Source: Streptomyces sp. NBC_00306 (lineage in GTDB: Bacteria > Actinomycetota > Actinomycetes > Streptomycetales > Streptomycetaceae). Taken from it: a stretch of 64,000 nt of DNA. A program made the position numbers and the translations under genes. Positions 1 through 8,045 of this stretch are shown here, one piece after another. Each line of letters starts with the position of its first letter. Position 1 is the stretch's first letter. The DNA lies in NCBI RefSeq assembly GCF_036169555.1, contig NZ_CP108032.1, positions 7,130,001 through 7,194,000 of the forward strand. The letters run 5' to 3'. The notes under the pieces were generated by a model. That model was given only the letters and a program-made list of their open reading frames with translations, made no database searches and was not told the DNA's origin.

Positions 1-778
1 CTCCAGCTGGGCCGAGCGCACGGCGATCGAGTCGGCCGATGCCGTCGTCGCCGTGTCCCGCGGTATGCGGGACGACATCCTCGCCTGCTATCCCGCCCTC
101 GACGCCGACCGCGTGCACGTGATCCACAACGGCATCGACACCCGGCTCTACCGGCCCGATCACGAGACGGCCGCGCTGAGGCGGATCGGACTCGATCCGG
201 ACCGGCCCTTCGTCCTGTTCGTCGGCCGCATCACCCGTCAGAAGGGGGTCCCGCATCTGCTGCGCGCGGCCCGCTCGTTCGACCCCGACGCCCAGTTGGT
301 GCTGTGTGCCGGAGCCCCGGACACCCCCGAGATCGGCGCCGAGTTCCGCGAACTGGTCGACGAACTCGAGCGGGTGCGCGACGGCGTGCACTGGATCCCC
401 GAGATGCTGCCACGGCCACAGGTCATCCAACTCCTCAGCCATGCGGCCGTGTTCGTCTGCCCCTCGGTCTACGAGCCCCTCGGCATCGTCAACCTGGAGG
501 CCATGGCGTGCGGTACCCCCGTCGTCGCCTCCTCGGTCGGAGGCATTCCCGAGGTCGTGGACGACGGACGCACCGGACTGCTCGTGCCCTACGTGGCGCG
601 TCACCCGGAGGATTTCGAATCCGGTCTTACACAGGCGGTGAACCGGGTACTCGACGATCCGGCGGAGGCCGCCAGGATGGGCGCCGCCGGCCGGCAGCGC
701 GCGGTGCGCGAGTTCGGCTGGGACCAGGTGGCCCGGCGGACGTACGAGCTGTACGAGGACCTGCTCAAGCAGGTGTGA
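1..778 (+). CDS. glgA: Glycogen synthase / alpha-maltose-1-phosphate synthase-type glycosyltransferase (5' truncated)
   Basis: A GT4-type (GT-B fold) glucosyltransferase that uses ADP-glucose to build alpha-1,4-glucan; the actinobacterial form can act as maltose-1-phosphate synthase (GlgM). The reading frame is open at the left window edge (frame beginning at base 2), so only about 258 C-terminal residues are present. They include the nucleotide-binding lobe with the FVGRITRQKG segment and the EPLGIVNLEAMACGTPVVAS donor-site motif. The gene ends 44 bases before glgC on the same strand, so the enzyme sits beside the gene that supplies its substrate. The assignment rests on that neighbour and the GT4 motifs. 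Whether it makes glycogen or maltose-1-phosphate cannot be told from this fragment. Confidence 0.9.
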   Translation, partial: SSWAERTAIESADAVVAVSRGMRDDILACYPALDADRVHVIHNGIDTRLYRPDHETAALRRIGLDPDRPFVLFVGRITRQKGVPHLLRAARSFDPDAQLVLCAGAPDTPEIGAEFRELVDELERVRDGVHWIPEMLPRPQVIQLLSHAAVFVCPSVYEPLGIVNLEAMACGTPVVASSVGGIPEVVDDGRTGLLVPYVARHPEDFESGLTQAVNRVLDDPAEAARMGAAGRQRAVREFGWDQVARRTYELYEDLLKQV

Positions 779-822
779 CAGGGACGGCAGTGCGACACAC
801 ACAGCAGGTGTGAGGGGGCACG

Positions 823-2040
823 ATGCGCGGTGGACCTTCGGTGCTCGGGATCGTTCTGGCCGGCGGGGAGGGCAAGCGGCTGATGCCGCTCACCGCCGAC
901 CGTGCGAAACCGGCGGTGACCTTCGGCGGGATGTACCGCCTCGTCGACTTCGTCCTCTCCAGTCTCGTCAATGGGGACATTCTGCGCATCTGCGTGCTGA
1001 CGCAGTACAAGTCGCACTCGCTGGACCGCCATGTCACCACCACCTGGCGGATGTCGAGTCTCCTCGGCAACTACGTGACGCCCGTACCCGCCCAACAGCG
1101 GCTCGGCCGACGGTGGTACCTCGGCAGCGCGGACGCGATCCTCCAGTCGCTCAACCTGGTCAACGACGAACAGCCCGACTACATCGCGGTGTTCGGTGCC
1201 GACCATGTGTACCGGATGGACCCGCGGCAGATGCTCAAGCAGCACATCGAGGGCGGGGCAGGGGTCACCGTCGCCGGGATCCGGGTCCCGCGCGCCGAGG
1301 CCTCGTCCTTCGGGATCATCACGCCCGCGTCGGACGGCGCGAGAGTGGAGCGGTTCCTCGAGAAGCCCGCGGACCCGCCCGGACTGCCCGGCGATCCCGA
1401 GCGGGTGTTCGCCTCCATGGGCAACTACCTCTTCACCACCAAGGTCCTCGTCGACGCGCTGTACCGGGACGCCGAGGACGACAACTCCGTGCACGACATG
1501 GGTGGTTCGATCCTGCCGATGCTCACCGAGCAGGGCATGGCACAGGTCTACGACTTCAACGAGAACCATGTGCCGGGGGAGACGCCACGGGAACACGGCT
1601 ACTGGCGCGACGTGGGCACCCTCGACTCGTACTACGACGCCCACATGGATCTGATCCCCGACCGGCCGGCCTTCGACCTGTACAACCGCCGCTGGCCCAT
1701 CTACACCCATCCGGGCCAGCTTCCCCCGGCACGCTTCATCGGTGCCGGCATCGCGAGCGAGTCGATCGTCAGCCCCGGCTGTGTCGTCCGCGGGCAGGTC
1801 ACCCGGTCCGTCCTCTCTCCCGGGGTGATGGTCGGGGAGGGCGCGGTGGTGCAGGGCTCGGTGCTGCACGACAACGTCCGCATAGGCCGGGGCGCCGTCG
1901 TCCGCGGTTCGATCCTGGACAAGAACGTCGACGTGCCGCCCGGTGCGACCATCGGCGTCAACCCCGAGCGGGATCAGGAGCTTTACACCGTCTCCAAGAA
2001 CGGTGTCATCGCGCTCGGCAAGGGCCAGCGGGTCCTGTGA
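823..2040 (+). CDS. glgC: Glucose-1-phosphate adenylyltransferase
   Basis: ADP-glucose pyrophosphorylase: makes ADP-glucose from ATP and glucose-1-phosphate, the committed step of cytosolic glycogen synthesis. The 405-residue protein has the usual family length. It opens with the nucleotidyltransferase signature LAGGEGKRLMPLTADRAKP (about residues 11-29), carries the glucose-1-phosphate region around residues 165-200, and ends in hexapeptide-repeat left-handed beta-helix sequence (about 300-395). The ATG start follows the upstream glycosyltransferase by 44 bases and probably shares its transcript. Nothing in the sequence looks broken. Confidence 0.96.
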   Translation: MRGGPSVLGIVLAGGEGKRLMPLTADRAKPAVTFGGMYRLVDFVLSSLVNGDILRICVLTQYKSHSLDRHVTTTWRMSSLLGNYVTPVPAQQRLGRRWYLGSADAILQSLNLVNDEQPDYIAVFGADHVYRMDPRQMLKQHIEGGAGVTVAGIRVPRAEASSFGIITPASDGARVERFLEKPADPPGLPGDPERVFASMGNYLFTTKVLVDALYRDAEDDNSVHDMGGSILPMLTEQGMAQVYDFNENHVPGETPREHGYWRDVGTLDSYYDAHMDLIPDRPAFDLYNRRWPIYTHPGQLPPARFIGAGIASESIVSPGCVVRGQVTRSVLSPGVMVGEGAVVQGSVLHDNVRIGRGAVVRGSILDKNVDVPPGATIGVNPERDQELYTVSKNGVIALGKGQRVL

Positions 2041-2205
2041 GCCGTCCTGGGAGTAGTCCTGTGAACGCTCCGTGACATGAACCCCGATTGCGGATCACTC
2101 CGTCCGGGCACCACTTGGAGGTAGGGGCACGCCGTCGCGCATCCGCGGAGCACGGCAGCCCCGTTCGGCTTTGAGGCTGCCATCGACCGGGACGGAGTGA
2201 TGAGG

Positions 2206-2622
2206 ATGCGTACGCAAGGGCGCACCCGTCGGCGCGCCGCGCGTGCGACGTACCAACTGCCGCAGGCGGAGACCTCCGCCCGCTGGGCGCGCCATCTGAC
2301 CACGGTCTTCCTGAGCCGCCGCTGCGGCGAGCCGGTGACGGGGGACCAGATCGAGGACGCCACCCTCGTCGTGTCCGAGCTGGTCACCAACGCCACCCGG
2401 CACGGCCGCAGCGGCTGCCGGCTGCGGCTGCATGTCGACCCGGGCCTGGTCACCGTCGAGGTGGAGGACGCCAGTCCGATCCACCCGAGAGAGTGCTCGC
2501 CCCTGGAGAGCGACGAGAGCGGGCGCGGCATCTTCATGGTGCGCGAGCTGTCCCGGCACTTCGCGGTACGAGGCGGACCGGGCGGCGGCAAGACCGTCCA
2601 GGCGGTGCTCGCGGCGTCCTGA
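2206..2622 (+). CDS. Anti-sigma-factor-like ATP-binding protein (HATPase_c)
   Basis: A 138-residue single-domain GHKL-type ATPase of the SpoIIAB/RsbW-like group that is abundant in Streptomyces; such proteins bind sigma factors or anti-anti-sigma partners. The N-box is visible as ELVTNATRHG (near residue 60) and the G-box as SGRGIFMVREL (near residue 108). GTG 2197, ATG 2200 and ATG 2206 are all in frame. I chose 2206 because GGAG at 2194-2197 then sits 8 bases upstream. No partner sigma or STAS gene is adjacent, so the target is unknown. The kinase motif is weakly conserved, as in many of these proteins, so it may only bind its partner. Confidence 0.85.
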   Translation: MRTQGRTRRRAARATYQLPQAETSARWARHLTTVFLSRRCGEPVTGDQIEDATLVVSELVTNATRHGRSGCRLRLHVDPGLVTVEVEDASPIHPRECSPLESDESGRGIFMVRELSRHFAVRGGPGGGKTVQAVLAAS

Positions 2623-3163
2623 GGAGTTCCGAGGACGCTCACCGTTCGGCACGGCTGAGGCCACACTCCGGGCTCCTTGCACATCGAGCTGAACCCCGTC
2701 TGCCACGCACCGTGGCAGAACGCGCGGACCGGCACGGCGTGTTCGACGGGGATCAGGGTCTTGCCCGCCGCCACGAACATCGTTCCTGAGCCCGGTGGGC
2801 ATTCCGCGCTCTCGTGCGCGAGCCGCGCGATCGTCCCCTTGCACGCGAGCTGGTGAGCTGCCGTCAGCGGGAAGCCGGTGGTGTCGAGACAGGCGTCGAG
2901 CAGACCGGGCTCCGCCGCAGCGACTTCGCGCTCACGGCGCACCTCGATCCTGGCCGCCATCAGCGGGCGCCGCGTCGTCCCTGAAGCCGATGCGGCGGAC
3001 GCCCGTGCATCCCTTGCTCCCCTGCCTTCCCGTGCGACCGGGACACGGCTCTTGTTCTGTACCTGACCGGGTCGGTGGTGTGGCCGACCGTGTCCCGCCA
3101 TGGCCCGAGACCGACAACAAAAGAGTGCTGGACAAGAAAAGTGTTCGGTGAGACGGTGGAGCC
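2623..3163. other. Long intergenic stretch
   Basis: About 540 bases between two plus-strand genes. The first 340 bases contain the coding-like minus-strand remnant described separately. The last 100 bases are less GC-rich, with a run of A near 3116-3139, and probably hold the promoter of the regulator at 3164. No RNA gene or repeat was seen. Confidence 0.5.
2640..2960 (-). pseudogene. Possible gene remnant with strong coding bias
   Basis: The minus-strand frame starting at ATG 2960 reads without stops and shows strong G/C bias at third positions down to about 2640. It gives a plausible protein with Cys residues (for example VRAFCHGAWQTGFSSMCKEPG). It has no stop of its own and runs on antisense into the ATP-binding gene at 2622, which no intact gene should do. 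I do not recognise the product, and no clear Shine-Dalgarno site precedes ATG 2960. It could be the 5' part of a gene truncated by rearrangement, or a chance open frame in GC-rich DNA. Confidence 0.25.
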
Positions 3164-3823
3164 ATGTTGGACGTCACAGTGATCGAGGACTCCGCGGCAG
3201 CCGCCGTCTCGCTGGACCCCGTGCGCTCCCGGCTCCTGGCGGAGCTCGCCGCGGGCCCCGCCTCTGCGGCCATGCTCGCCGGCCGGGTCGGGCTGCCCCG
3301 TCAGAAGGTGAACTACCACCTCAAGGCGCTGGAGCGGCACGGCCTGGTCGAGCTGGCCGGGGAACGCCGCAAGGGCAACGTCACGGAGCGGCTGATGCGG
3401 GCCACAGCGGCCTCGTACGTCATCTCTCCACTGGCCCTGGCCGCGGTGCAGCCGGACCCGGCGGGGTTCCGCGACCAGCTCTCCGCGCGCTGGATGCTCG
3501 CGGTCGCCGCGCGTCTCGTGCGCGATGTCGGCAGCCTGATCACCGGCGCGGCCAAGGCGCGCAAGCGACTCGCGACCTACGCCCTGGACGGCGAGGTGCG
3601 GTTCGCCTCCGCAGCCGACCGTGCGGCCTTCGTCGAGGAACTCACCCAAGGCGTGAGCGCGCTGATCGCCCGCTACCACGCCGAGGACGCCCCGGGCGGC
3701 CGCGATCACCGCCTGGTCGTGGCGCTTCATCCGACCGTCAAGATCCCGGACGCCGTCGAGGGGGCGGACGCCAGGGACCCGGACACCGAGAGCCCCGCTG
3801 CGCTGCCCGGCGAGCCGTCATGA
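3164..3823 (+). CDS. ArsR-like winged-helix transcriptional regulator
   Basis: A 219-residue DNA-binding protein with an N-terminal winged helix (about residues 18-80). The segment LPRQKVNYHLKALERHGLVE is the recognition helix and wing entry of the ArsR/HTH_20 group. The remaining 140 residues are helical and probably form a ligand or dimer domain. It lies 116 bases upstream of an SRPBCC/AHSA1-type protein on the same strand, a recurrent pairing in actinobacteria in which the regulator controls its neighbour. No metal-binding Cys cluster is visible, so metal sensing is unlikely. Confidence 0.85.
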   Translation: MLDVTVIEDSAAAAVSLDPVRSRLLAELAAGPASAAMLAGRVGLPRQKVNYHLKALERHGLVELAGERRKGNVTERLMRATAASYVISPLALAAVQPDPAGFRDQLSARWMLAVAARLVRDVGSLITGAAKARKRLATYALDGEVRFASAADRAAFVEELTQGVSALIARYHAEDAPGGRDHRLVVALHPTVKIPDAVEGADARDPDTESPAALPGEPS

Positions 3824-3939
3824 CGAGGCCACCCGGTCCGCGCGTCCAGCACCTCGCCGGAGCGCCGCGGCCCGCCTGACCGGCCATCCGCCCCATCCCC
3901 CCATCAACGCACCGAACCAGCACGACACAAGGAGACGTC

Positions 3940-4668
3940 ATGTCCAAGGAATTCGAGATCGTCCGGGAGTTCGAGGTCGACGCCGAGCCCCAGCAGGTCT
4001 GGGAGGCGATCACCACCGGGACCGCCGGCTGGCTCTGGCCGATGGAGTACGAACCCCGCGAGGGAGGTGCGGCCCCGCACGGCGGCACCGTCACCGCCTG
4101 GGACCCGCCCCACCGGTTGACCGGCCGCACCGAGGACGCGGAAGGCATCTCCCAGCAGACCTTCAACCAGCTCGATCACGTCATCGAGCCCCGCGAGGGC
4201 GGCGGCTCCTGGGTGCGCTACGTGCACAGCGGCATCCTGGTCGAGGACTGGGACAACCAGTACGACGGTGCCGACAAGCACACCGACTTCTATCTGCACA
4301 CCCTGCGCCAGTACCTGCTGCACTACACCGGCAAGGCGGCCGTGTTCATGAGCGTCGACGCCCCCGACACCTCGAACGAGCCGGACGGTCTCGACGTCGT
4401 GAGCCGGGGACTCGGACTGGCGGACGACGCGGCCGAGGGCGCGACCGTACGCGTCGAACTGCCCGGCACCGGCCCGGTCGACGCCGTCCTCGACTACCGC
4501 AATCCCTACTTCGTGGGGCTGCGCACGGACGACGCCATGTACCGCGTCTTCGGTCGCAACCACTTCGGCGCCCCTGTCGGCGTCAGCGTCCACGACTTCG
4601 CCGCCGGAGCGGACGCACAGAAGAACGAGGAAGCCTGGCGCACCTGGCTGACCGGCCTGTTCGCGTAG
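3940..4668 (+). CDS. SRPBCC (START/AHSA1-like) domain protein
   Basis: A 242-residue cytosolic protein beginning with the typical SRPBCC first strand and helix (FEVDAEPQQVWEAITTG, about residues 9-25) and an AHSA1-like body to about residue 145. The C-terminal 90 residues may be a second, diverged copy of the fold. These proteins bind hydrophobic ligands or act as co-factors; no reaction can be assigned. AAGGAG lies 8 bases before the ATG, and the partner regulator gene is just upstream. A hairpin at 4683-4726 probably ends the transcript. Confidence 0.85.
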   Translation: MSKEFEIVREFEVDAEPQQVWEAITTGTAGWLWPMEYEPREGGAAPHGGTVTAWDPPHRLTGRTEDAEGISQQTFNQLDHVIEPREGGGSWVRYVHSGILVEDWDNQYDGADKHTDFYLHTLRQYLLHYTGKAAVFMSVDAPDTSNEPDGLDVVSRGLGLADDAAEGATVRVELPGTGPVDAVLDYRNPYFVGLRTDDAMYRVFGRNHFGAPVGVSVHDFAAGADAQKNEEAWRTWLTGLFA

Positions 4669-4682
4669 CCGACCCGTGCCGT

Positions 4683-4726
4683 GCCGTCGGTCTTCCGGAT
4701 CAGCCGGGCCGGGGGAGACCGACGGC
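4683..4726 (+). terminator. Hairpin terminator after SRPBCC gene
   Basis: Perfect 11-bp inverted arms at 4683-4693 and 4716-4726 (GCCGTCGGTCT and its complement) around a 22-base loop, starting 15 bases after the stop codon. There is no U tract, which is usual in Streptomyces. Confidence 0.55.
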
Positions 4727-4889
4727 GGCCGGGTGGGGGAGACCGGGGCCCGGTGGGCGAGGGGCACCGGCGTCGCGCGGGCAGGCTCGAAGCCCCCGGT
4801 CACGGGATTTTGTAGTCACCCATTTGCTCAGTAAAGTTGCGCTTTTGAAACCCCCACAGCGCGCGAGCGACCGAGGAACGGCAAAGGCC

Positions 4890-6353
4890 ATGACGGTGAC
4901 AGAGGACAGTCAGGTATTCGGCCCGGGCATCGACCCGGAGCGGATGGCCGTCTGCCTGAGCGTGCTCGACGAGCTCGACAAGCTGGACGTCGACCACCCC
5001 GACGCCATCGCGGTCCGCCGGGCCACCGCAGGTATCTACCGGACCGTGAAGCAGCGCCGCCGCCAGGAGCGCCGCGCCGCCAAGACCGCGCACGACAAGT
5101 CGGTCACCGAGGCCACCGCCACCGGATCCGCCGAGCGGATCGACGACGAGACCGAAGGTCTCCTTCCTTCGTCGTCGGCCACCGGCGAGATCGCCGGCAT
5201 ACTCCAGCGCCCCCGGTCCTGCTACATCTGCAAGACCCGCTACGTCGAGGTCGACGCCTTCTACCACCAGCTCTGCCAGAAGTGCGCGGCCGAGAACCGG
5301 GCCCGCCGCGACGCCCGGACCGACCTCACCGGCAAGCGGGCGCTCCTCACCGGCGGGCGCGCCAAGATCGGTATGTACATCGCGCTGCGGCTGCTCCGTG
5401 ACGGTGCCCACACCACGATCACCACGCGCTTCCCGAACGACGCGATCCGTCGCTTCAAGGCGATGCCGGACAGCGACGAGTGGATCCACCGCCTCAAGAT
5501 CGTCGGTATCGACCTGCGGGACCCGGCGCAGGTCGTCGCCCTCGCCGACTCCGTGTCCGCGCAGGGCCCCCTGGACATCCTGATCAACAACGCGGCCCAG
5601 ACGGTGCGCCGGTCCCCGCAGGCCTACAGCGAACTCGTCAGCGCCGAGTCCGCCCCGCTGCCCGCCGGTGAGCTGCCGCCCGCCGAGGTCATCGGCACCT
5701 TCGGCAGCGGCGCGGTGGAGACGGTGGCCGCGCTGCCCTCCGCCGCGGGCGAGGGCCTCACCGCCCAGGACGTGACCGGGCTCGCTCTCGTCAGCGGCTC
5801 GGCGTCCCCGGCGCGGATCGCGGCCGGCAACGCGATCGACGCCGGCGGTCTCGTTCCCGATCTGCACCACACCAACAGCTGGATCCAGACGGTGTCCGAG
5901 GTCGACCCGGTGGAGCTGCTCGAGGTCCAGCTGTGCAACTCCACGGCCCCGTTCATCCTCATCAGCAGGCTGCGCCCGGCGATGGCCGCCTCCGCCGCCA
6001 AGCGCACCTACGTGGTGAACGTCTCGGCGATGGAGGGTGTCTTCAGCCGCGGCTACAAGGGGGCGGGCCACCCGCACACCAACATGGCCAAGGCCGCGCT
6101 GAACATGCTCACCCGCACCAGCGCCCAGGAGATGTTCGAGAGCGACGGCATCCTGATGACCGCAGTCGACACCGGATGGATCACCGACGAGCGCCCGCAC
6201 CCCGACAAGATGCGTCTCGCGGACGAGGGCTTCCACGCCCCGCTCGACCTGATCGACGGTGCCGCCCGCGTCTACGACCCGATCGTGCGCGGCGAGTCCG
6301 GTGACGACCTCTTCGGCTGCTTCCTCAAGGACTACGCTCCGGCGAACTGGTAG
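4890..6353 (+). CDS. SDR-family protein with N-terminal zinc ribbon, catalytic Tyr missing
   Basis: A 487-residue protein with three parts. Residues 1-100 are charged and helical. Residues 111-132 contain CYIC and CQKC, a likely four-Cys zinc site. From about residue 150 there is a Rossmann short-chain dehydrogenase domain with a glycine motif TGGRAKIG and NNAAQ. The usual YxxxK active-site motif reads TNMAK (Thr397, Lys401), so the proton-donating Tyr is absent, although the Ser of NVSAMEG is kept. The ATG at 4890 is preferred over upstream in-frame starts because the sequence before it is low in coding bias and AT-rich, like a promoter. It stands alone as one gene. It may bind NAD(P) without classical SDR chemistry. 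Confidence 0.8.
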   Translation: MTVTEDSQVFGPGIDPERMAVCLSVLDELDKLDVDHPDAIAVRRATAGIYRTVKQRRRQERRAAKTAHDKSVTEATATGSAERIDDETEGLLPSSSATGEIAGILQRPRSCYICKTRYVEVDAFYHQLCQKCAAENRARRDARTDLTGKRALLTGGRAKIGMYIALRLLRDGAHTTITTRFPNDAIRRFKAMPDSDEWIHRLKIVGIDLRDPAQVVALADSVSAQGPLDILINNAAQTVRRSPQAYSELVSAESAPLPAGELPPAEVIGTFGSGAVETVAALPSAAGEGLTAQDVTGLALVSGSASPARIAAGNAIDAGGLVPDLHHTNSWIQTVSEVDPVELLEVQLCNSTAPFILISRLRPAMAASAAKRTYVVNVSAMEGVFSRGYKGAGHPHTNMAKAALNMLTRTSAQEMFESDGILMTAVDTGWITDERPHPDKMRLADEGFHAPLDLIDGAARVYDPIVRGESGDDLFGCFLKDYAPANW

Positions 6354-6368
6354 CCCTCCCTCCTGGTG

Positions 6369-6397
6369 GACGGCGTACGGGACTCCCGTGCGCCGTC
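6369..6397 (+). terminator. Hairpin terminator after SDR gene
   Basis: GACGGCG/CGCCGTC outer arms and CGGGA/TCCCG inner arms separated by a 2-base internal loop, with a single-base apical loop, 15 bases after the stop codon. This is a strong intrinsic-type hairpin. Confidence 0.7.
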
Positions 6398-6800
6398 TTC
6401 TGCGTCCCGCACGCGGTCCCGGCGGGGGACCTCGTGGGGGACCGCCGTGCCGGTCTCGGGTCTCGGTCGACCTGCTCCGCGGACGCGCCCCGGCCGCCTC
6501 CCGTCCGTGGCCGCCACCACGCCCGCTACTCCATCCGGGTGTCCGACCGGGACGGCCGTGAGGCCCGTCGTGCCTCCTCGTCAGCCGGTCTCCGGTCGCC
6601 CGCCTGACCGGTGCCGAGGAGGCCCCGGCTCCCGCTGCCGCGCCGGTACCGAGGCGGTCCCGTGATCTTCCCGGGGCAGTTCGGCCTCGATCCCCCGAAG
6701 GCCCGGACAGGCAGAGATCGTTGGCCGGATTTGCGTTGATTTTACGGCCCCATAGAGCGGGCCTCTGCTCATTTGGTTACTCTGAGGCGAACGGACGCCA

Positions 6801-6906
6801 CCAAGGGGTTCACGAAAACCACTTGGCCGTCCTGGGACAAGCCTGCAACCAGGCTGCGGTCCCGCCCGAAGACCGGCGCCACCGCGACCGACCTGCCTTG
6901 TCCCAG
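6801..6906 (+). ncRNA. Structured 5' leader (candidate cis-regulatory RNA)
   Basis: Several pairings lie just before the 57-residue peptide gene. Hairpin A is CCAAGGGGTT 6801-6810 with AACCACTTGG 6817-6826, one mismatch and a 6-base loop. A perfect 10-bp closing helix, CTGGGACAAG 6832-6841 with CTTGTCCCAG 6897-6906, encloses GCCTG-caac-CAGGC (6841-6854) and GCGGT 6856-6860 with ACCGC 6881-6885. Together this gives a three-way-junction-like fold ending 24 bases before the start codon. I do not match it to a known riboswitch class. It could instead be a transcriptional attenuator. Confidence 0.45.
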
Positions 6907-6930
6907 TTACGCGACACAGAGGAGTGCGCG

Positions 6931-7104
6931 GTGACACCTGATGTGAAGAAACACGAGAAGCGACCGCTGGATCTCAGCGGCGAGCGGTCCCGTCGTCCCG
7001 ACGAGCTCGGAAGCCTGGAAGTCTGGGCCCGCTCGGCCCCGATCCGGCTGGCCGGCTACGAGGACGACCTGGCAGAGCCGCATATCCTGCCCGGCATCGA
7101 CTGA
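6931..7104 (+). CDS. Orphan 57-residue peptide of unknown function
   Basis: A small gene starting at GTG 6931 with GAGGAG 6 bases upstream and ending in TGA, followed at once by a strong terminator at 7122-7148. The peptide has a charged, Lys/Arg-rich first half and a distinctive second half (SLEVWARSAPIRLAGYEDD, then a tail ending LPGID). There is no signal peptide, Cys or membrane segment. Its own promoter region, folded leader, good ribosome site and terminator argue that it is real. It could be a regulatory microprotein or a precursor peptide, but no modification enzymes lie nearby. I do not recognise a family with confidence. Confidence 0.7.
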   Translation: MTPDVKKHEKRPLDLSGERSRRPDELGSLEVWARSAPIRLAGYEDDLAEPHILPGID

Positions 7105-7121
7105 GCGGATCGCTTCACCCC

Positions 7122-7148
7122 GTGCCCCCTGCCGACGGCAGGGGGCAC
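7122..7148 (+). terminator. Strong hairpin terminator after small peptide gene
   Basis: Perfect 12-bp stem (GTGCCCCCTGCC 7122-7133 with its complement 7137-7148) and a 3-base loop, 17 bases after the stop of the small gene. It isolates that gene as a single transcription unit. Confidence 0.85.
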
Positions 7149-7319
7149 GAACGGTCGAGGTGCCGCGCGCATCCCGTCGCCGACGCGTACGTCCCGGCCC
7201 GGGCCCCCGCCGTCCCGCCGGCGCGCGACGCCTCCGACGAGGCTTGTGCGGTGGGCAGTTGACTTCGGTCCCGCGATCCCGGACACCGCCCCGAAGCGCG
7301 GTCGGCATAGGGTGTGCGG

Positions 7320-7850
7320 GTGATCCACGGTGAGACCGACGCAGAGATCCTGGACGCGCTGGTGGCCGATGTCGGGCTCGCCGCTCTGGAGCTCGACGAG
7401 GCGCGGGCGTGGCTCGACCGGGCGCAACACCACCCCGGGGAGCCGCTGGCGGCAGAGGTCTGGGTGACCGACCAGGCCTTCGACCACGTCCTGCTCGTGA
7501 AGCACCGATGGCGCGGCTGGGTGCCACCCGGGGGGAAGGTCGAACCGGGCGAGACGCCTCGCGCCGCCGCAGCCCGCGAGCTCGCCGAGGAGACCGGCGT
7601 ACGGGTGGAACTGCTGCCACGGCCGGCGGCTACCTCCGTGCGTTCGTACCGGCCCGACCGGCCGCCGACGCTGGGTCTTTCCTATGCCGCGATCGTGAGC
7701 CGCGACGTGCCGCTGGGCGGCGAAGCGGGGCAGCCCCCGCACTGGTTCGCGCTCGACGAGCCGTGGGAGTCGGTGTTCCCCGAGGACCGTGACCACATCC
7801 GCGCACACGTGCGCCGACTGGCGGCGGAGTACCGGGTCCGCGGGCACTGA
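7320..7850 (+). CDS. NUDIX hydrolase
   Basis: A 176-residue protein of the NUDIX family, which cleaves nucleoside-diphosphate-linked compounds. The NUDIX box is complete: it starts at GKVEPGETP (about residue 72) and continues through REL and EET to Gly-Val. The N-terminal 40 residues form an extra helical segment. GTG 7320 is chosen because a -10-like TAGGGT lies at 7308-7313, 6 bases upstream, as in leaderless Streptomyces mRNAs; GTG 7314 is also in frame. The substrate is not predictable from the sequence. The gene is monocistronic. Confidence 0.9.
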   Translation: MIHGETDAEILDALVADVGLAALELDEARAWLDRAQHHPGEPLAAEVWVTDQAFDHVLLVKHRWRGWVPPGGKVEPGETPRAAAARELAEETGVRVELLPRPAATSVRSYRPDRPPTLGLSYAAIVSRDVPLGGEAGQPPHWFALDEPWESVFPEDRDHIRAHVRRLAAEYRVRGH

Positions 7851-7948
7851 TCCCCGGTCCCGTGAGCCCGGCAAGATCAAATGAAAGACCCTGACCCCAC
7901 GGTGAAGCGCACATGTCTGCGGTCGCCGCGCCGACCGGTCAAGATCAC

Positions 7949-7980
7949 CTCACCCTGATTCATCCGATGGATGGGTGAGG
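7949..7980. promoter_or_regulatory. Nested inverted repeat upstream of fucosidase
   Basis: Outer arms CCTCACCC (7949-7956) and GGGTGAGG (7973-7980) enclose an inner 13-bp palindrome CATCCGATGGATG (7961-7973). It lies 66 bases before the fucosidase start. The inner motif recurs at 10 of 11 positions upstream of the fucose-catabolic operon (17305-17315), so an operator is more likely than a terminator for the NUDIX gene. Confidence 0.5.
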
Positions 7981-8045
7981 GAACTCCCGTTCCTCGCTGT
8001 GAAGAGTATTGACAGGTTCCCGACACCCTTCAATCATCGGACCTC

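Larger units (their letters stand above)
6354..6930. other. Long intergenic region, promoter plus structured leader
   Basis: A 577-base gap. It starts with the terminator at 6369-6397 and then has about 250 bases of GC-rich sequence without convincing coding bias on either strand. A clearly less GC-rich patch follows at about 6719-6790, probably a promoter, and then the folded leader at 6801-6906 in front of the small peptide gene. Confidence 0.55.

Noticed and set aside
601..1869. Minus-strand 422-codon open frame over glgA/glgC
   Set aside because: It is antisense to two clear enzyme genes, low in normal amino-acid balance and has no family sequence; typical shadow frame of GC-rich DNA.
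6581..6937. Minus-strand open frame in the gap before the small peptide gene
   Set aside because: No coding bias, no ribosome site, and it overlaps the folded leader and promoter patch.
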